In this document: positions 59,389 through 64,000 of the stretch, piece by piece
Layout of the letters: each line of letters starts with the position of its first letter
Numbering within the stretch: the stretch's first letter is position 1
Source: Clitoria ternatea
Taxonomy: Eukaryota > Streptophyta > Magnoliopsida > Fabales > Fabaceae
Length of the DNA stretch: 64,000 nucleotides
Assembly: GCA_037962975.1 (NCBI GenBank)
Contig: CM075673.1
Span: 162,150,667-162,214,666, forward strand
Reading direction: 5' to 3'
Notes under the pieces: model-generated
Database searches by the model: none
The model's input: the letters and a program-made list of their open reading frames with translations, nothing else
What the model was told of the DNA's origin: nothing
Made by a program: the position numbers and the translations under genes

Positions 59389-60774
59389 ATCAGGTTGGAG
59401 GTACTCTGGTTTTGTCCGGTTATACACAATTACACATCCCTCCATCATATAAGTTATTGATTTGACGTAAAATCAAAATAAAATCAAGTTGTTATTTATT
59501 ACTTACGTTGACTTTTTTCCTCTGATATCTAGTTGAGTTTGACCTTAAAATTACAATGAATGATTTCTTTTACTGAATTTTAACACAATCATATCTTGAA
59601 GTTTCAATCTTGAAACCATTCGTTAAACTAAATCAACCTCCACATATTAATTTAGTGTTTGTTTGGCAATTAATTCTTCCTAAGGAGACATATATTTCAG
59701 TGTAAAATTTGCAGTTGAGCTTAATTTAAACCCATTCTTATTACTTATAACAGTTCAAAATTACACTCAAAGTTAGTTGCTTAGAACTCTGAAACAAGAG
59801 TCGCAATTTTTTATTTTAATTTTAAAGAAATTTACCACTATCTAACTCCTAATTTAATTTAAGATCCCGAATTTAAATTCTATCGAAAATAACTTACAAT
59901 AAAGTATTAGAAGATATTTATAGTTCACAATGATTTTCCTCGATTTAAATCAAAATATCACTTGTTAAAAAGAGAGAAAATTAACCCAACCCCTCATAGA
60001 AATGAATAACAAAACACAGTTAAGATACTTTTAAAAAACATCATAGCTTGTTACTTGCTACATTCACATACAAATTCATTTTATCCTAGCCTAACATATA
60101 TCCTCACTAATACAAAGATAAACAAACCCTTTCAACACAAATTTCAAAATGGATATTGATTGTGTAGCAATTTCTTTTTCATTTTTTGAAAAAAGAAATT
60201 AAATATCTTCTAAAGATTCGTTTGATTTCTCAATTAAAATCGTTCAAAATCAAAGATCAATTTTTAATCTATTGACCATTCTAAAATGACATGCATCACT
60301 TTTAATTATTAAATGACTACTTTTATAACTTCATTTTCATAGTTAGTTACTAAATGAACACTAAACATATAGAAATTATTAGTTATCACTAACATTAGAA
60401 AAAGAGAATTAAAATAAGGGTAACGGTTTGCCAATTTTCAATACCTAAGCCACCTTTAATCATAACATCCCCTGCATACTCACTCATGTATCCTCTTTTT
60501 CTTTCACCTTTCTTTATACTTCAAACATAGTTTTCTACCATCAATAATTTCTTCACCCTACCAAACAAATATCCACTCAAAAATTCCACCACCCCTTTTC
60601 CCTTCCTTCAAGCTTTGTCCTGCTTCTTCAAAAAAGAAATTTACATCTAGAGGTGATTATGATTATGACTCAATTCATTGCACAACTTTGACTCTATTCA
60701 TGCATTCATGATTTTTTTTATTCTCCATATATAGTCAAGAAAACAAGAAAGTTGGCATCTGTGTTGATGACTTC
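59389..60774. other. Spacer and promoter region of the receptor kinase
   Basis: AT-rich and without open frames. The last 300 bases are CT-rich and should hold the promoter and leader of the downstream gene (TATATATAG at 60727-60733). Confidence 0.5.
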
Positions 60775-63700
60775 ATGGACTTGAGGGATACTTGGGCTTA
60801 CTTCTTTCTGTTTTGCAGCTTCTGGCTTGTCACTTTCAGTGACCAAGATGGTATGTCTTATACATCTCTATAAAATAGTAATCATCTTTTAAGCCTTAAC
60901 ATTTTGTTGTGGAATATTTACTTCAAAATTTCACTCTCCTATTTCCTTGGTCATATTTGATTTCTAGTGTCTCTCTTGAGATCATCTATATTTGATTTTT
61001 AGGCATGTGCATTAATCATCTAGGTGAGTGAGTCTCTATTAATAGCTCAGTACTATGGAGATATATGGTTGGCTAAGTGGTGGGGAGAAGAGAGATGGGT
61101 TGAAGGGAGGAAAGAAAGGTTGTTGATTCAAATCTCTCTGCTAACATTACTATCAATAATTAACAATTAATATTTGTCAATAAGAAAAAACAGCTCAGTA
61201 TTCCATTCGAGCTTTTCCAGTAGAATTGGAGATGGCATTTTCTTCCTACGAATTTTCATGATAAAAAAAATAAGAATGATTAATTTTTTTCCTATACATT
61301 ATCTCCCATTTGGTTTCTTACATTATTTTAATTTTGTAGCAATATTTAAATTAGGACATTAGCTGGTTAAATTTCTCTAAATGCAAAATGCTGGTATGGA
61401 AAATGTTACTGTTCCTTGCATTTGTTCAGCAATTAAGTGGAACTTTTGGACTTATGTTAAAAAAATACACACTATGATTGATGATTCCATTATTTGAAGA
61501 TGAAAGGCATGACCAATTTCTTTACCAAGGCAACCTTGTATAGTTCCAAATGTTTCTCATAGAATTCAATGGGACAGGTTTCTTGAGTCTTTCTTGTGGT
61601 GGAAGAACACGCTTCAAGGATTCATCTAACATCTCATGGGTCCCTGACACCACCTTCATAGCCACTGGAAAAACTGCTTCCATCACTTACAGTGATGGTT
61701 CCTCCACAATGAACATCTCAGCTCGGTTCTTCCGGAATTCGAGAAGGCGAAATTGTTACAGAATACCAGTGAACAATGCAACAACTTTGGTTCTTGTTAG
61801 AGCAAAATTTGTATACAAGAACTGTGATGGACTTGGGAAACCCCCTAAGTTCTCCGTCTCTATTGGCACAACTATTGCTGCTACAATTAATCTTGCTGAA
61901 GATGATCCATGGAGTGAAGAGTTTCTTTGGACTGTGAACAAGGATACACTCTCATTCTGTTTAAATGCAATACCAAAAGGTGGTTCACCTGTTATTTCTT
62001 CCCTTGAAATTAGACCACTTCCTCAAGGTGCCTACACAAATGGCATGGAAGATTTTCCTAATAAGTTGCTAAGGAAGAGTTATAGAATTGATTGTGGACA
62101 CACCAATGATTCCATAAGGTAAGAAACCATACCATTCTTCTTTTATATAGATGTCTTTCTATAAATAAACCCTCAAATTAGTCCTTGAGATTGCATGCAT
62201 CAGGCAATTTAGCTATGAGATTTTAAAAATCTTTCCTTAGTCCCTGACTTCGTAAAACGAGTGTACTTAGTATTTTCTTATACAAAATGTTGGTAAAAAA
62301 TAAAGTTTAGAAAAAGACTAAGGTAATTGTTATTCAATAATCTCGTAGACCAACTACAAGAGTTCACTCATTTGGTGGTTAACTAAGATTGTGAAGCTTT
62401 AGCTATATAAAATGCAGGTATCCCTTGGATCCATTTGATAGAATATGGGATGCTGATAGAAGTTTCACACCCTTTCATGTTGCAACTGGCTTTAAGATTC
62501 AACTTACTTTCAATAAGTCTAGCCTTTTGGAAGAACCACCAGCAGCTGTTCTTCAAACTGGGAGAGTTTTGGCTAGGAGAGATATGCTGACATATAAACT
62601 CCCTCTTGACTCATTAGGGGACTACTATATCATCCTCTACTTTGCTGGAATTCTTCCTGTCTATCCTTCATTTGATGTCTTTATCAATGGAGAACTGGTA
62701 AAATCAAACTACACAATAAATAGCTCAGCAACCAGTGCTTTATATGTAACACAAAAGGGAATCAGAAGCTTGAATATAACACTAAAGAGCATCAGCTTTT
62801 ACCCTCAGATCAATGCATTTGAGGTTTATAAGATGATTGATATTCCATCTGAGGCTTCCTCTACCACAGGTTCCTTTTCACCTTGCCTTACCACACATTT
62901 CATTCTCATTTTCACTAACCATATACTCTGTCCAATCTCGTATATAAGCAAAAAATAAAGACAAAAAACGAAAAATAACTTCACTTCTATGAAGAATGTT
63001 TATTAAAAATAGTTATTTATATTAATGCTATAAAATATTTGATGCACTTCTTAAAATACTGAGTCTCATTTATTCCATAAGAAATTAGTTGTTTCGATAA
63101 TATATTTAGGAAGGATATATTTGGTATGCTAGCATTTATGATGTTAGTAGCATTTGATGTACTTTCAAAAGTTGCTTATATTGGAGACCAGCCAGAGCCA
63201 GAGGGAGTAGTTTGTTTCATTTACTTACTCTTTTGCTCAACTTGAATATCAGTTTCAGCACTTCAGGTTATTCAACAGTCCACTGGATTGGATCTTGGAT
63301 GGCAAGATGATCCATGCCTCCCTTCCCCTTGGGACAAAATTGATTGTGAAGGAAGCCTTGTTACATCATTGTGTGTGCATTCAACACATTGTTTTTCATT
63401 TGCTTTTTTCTATGTACTAATTTTTTATTTCATTTGAAATCTAATAATAATGTTAATACATTTTTCAGGGATCTTTCTGACACAAATCTGAGATCAATTA
63501 GTCCTACTTTCGGTGACTTATTAGACCTAAAAATATTGTAATTTTCTCTCAACTAATTGAACATCATCTATGTGCATGTTCAATTCAAGTGTTTCCACAG
63601 GTGCAATGTATGTGGTTTTTTGGTATTCAGTTTCTTAAGTCCTTCTTTGGCCTTTTTATTTATCAGGGATTTGCACAACACATCGCTTACAGGTGAAATA

Positions 63701-63881
63701 CAGAATTTGGATAGCTTGCAACATCTTGAGAAACTGTAATAATGCCTCCAAAGAACATGAACTTGATCTTTGGTTCTATGCAAAGTGTGCTAATAACTGC
63801 TGAAACTTTCAGGAACCTGAGTTTCAATCAACTAACATCCTTTGGAGTGGATCTGGAAAACTTGATCAGCCTTCAAATATT
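60775..63881 (+). CDS. Malectin-like/LRR receptor-like kinase, 5' part (seven exons seen, continues past the window)
   Basis: Exons are 60775-60850, 61578-62118, 62418-62869, 63253-63370, 63469-63537, 63667-63735 and 63813-63881; all seven donors are GT, acceptors AG, and phases match. Residues 1-22 are a signal peptide (MDLRDTWAYFFLF). Residues about 30-350 are a malectin-like domain (FLSLSCGG, YPLDPFDRIWD, DYYIILYFAGI). Then comes the linker LGWQDDPCLPSPW and leucine-rich repeats, one per 69-base exon (NLRSISPTFGDLLDLKIL, HNTSLTGEIQ, NLSFNQLTSF). The order and phrases match the Arabidopsis At5g48740-type plasma-membrane Ser/Thr kinase. The membrane helix and kinase lie beyond 64000, so kinase activity cannot be judged. 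The upstream out-of-frame ATG at 60766 meets a stop at once, so 60775 is taken. Confidence 0.93.
62170..62372. mobile_element. MITE-like patch in receptor-kinase intron 2
   Basis: AATTAGTCCTTGAGATTG at the left and AATCTCGTAGACCAACTA at the right are partly inverted. The same opening ('TTAGTCCTGAATTG') occurs in RPL13A intron 1 near 43114. Old and incomplete. Confidence 0.4.
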
Positions 63882-64000
63882 GTGAGTTTCATTCACCACA
63901 TGCTTCTGAAATTCAGAAACTTGAGGACTCTATTAGGAACTTGAGAGTTTCAACTTTTACAAAACAATACTTGAAACCTTTATCTATGTTTTGTCTCTTG

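Overview
The window is plant nuclear DNA, almost certainly a eudicot and probably a legume. The genes are split by AT-rich introns with ordinary GT-AG borders. The proteins are plant families (PLS-class PPR, HY5/HYH-type bZIP, malectin-like LRR receptor kinase, defensin-like peptide), and about half the sequence is nested transposable elements. No organelle, bacterial or CRISPR signal was seen. The legume assignment is an inference.

Layout. 1-4965 is a nest: the 3' end of a Ty3/gypsy LTR element (3' LTR 1025-1828) sits in a decayed LINE, which is cut again by an LTR-like insert (3353-4257). 5463-6859 (minus) is an intact two-exon gene for a secreted cysteine-rich defensin-like peptide. About 8400-22394 is probably a decayed CACTA transposon (transposase tail at 8803-9217, 155-bp tandem array at 21295-21912). 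It is split by an 11-kb Tekay-like chromovirus (9997-21008) with 3.47-kb LTRs, a dead pol and no capsid region. 24348-24631 is a Stowaway-like MITE.

Cytochrome b5 (24943-27539, minus) follows. Then come about 4 kb of AT-rich and LTR-like sequence, an intronless E+-type PPR gene (32002-34116, minus), a possible coding exon just upstream (34196-34299), a Tourist-like MITE and an internally deleted copia element (36462-37856). RPL13A (41990-44096, plus) has a classic ribosomal-protein promoter and one GC-AG intron. A HYH-like bZIP gene (47672-50739, minus) follows; its short last exon could be located by reading. 50.8-60.7 kb holds no gene, only CACTA-like tandem repeats, a solo LTR with a perfect 5-bp target duplication (53975-54870) and hAT-like MITEs. 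The window ends inside a malectin-like/LRR receptor kinase gene (60775 onward, plus), whose kinase part lies outside.

The genes do not form a pathway; they are independent loci separated by transposon-rich DNA. The observations most worth a second look are the phased pairs of palindromes in the giant LTRs, the deamination-type pattern of stop codons in that element, the antisense ORF with its own TATA box in the first LTR element, the unrecorded-looking defensin-like gene, and the solo LTR that carries an internal duplication.
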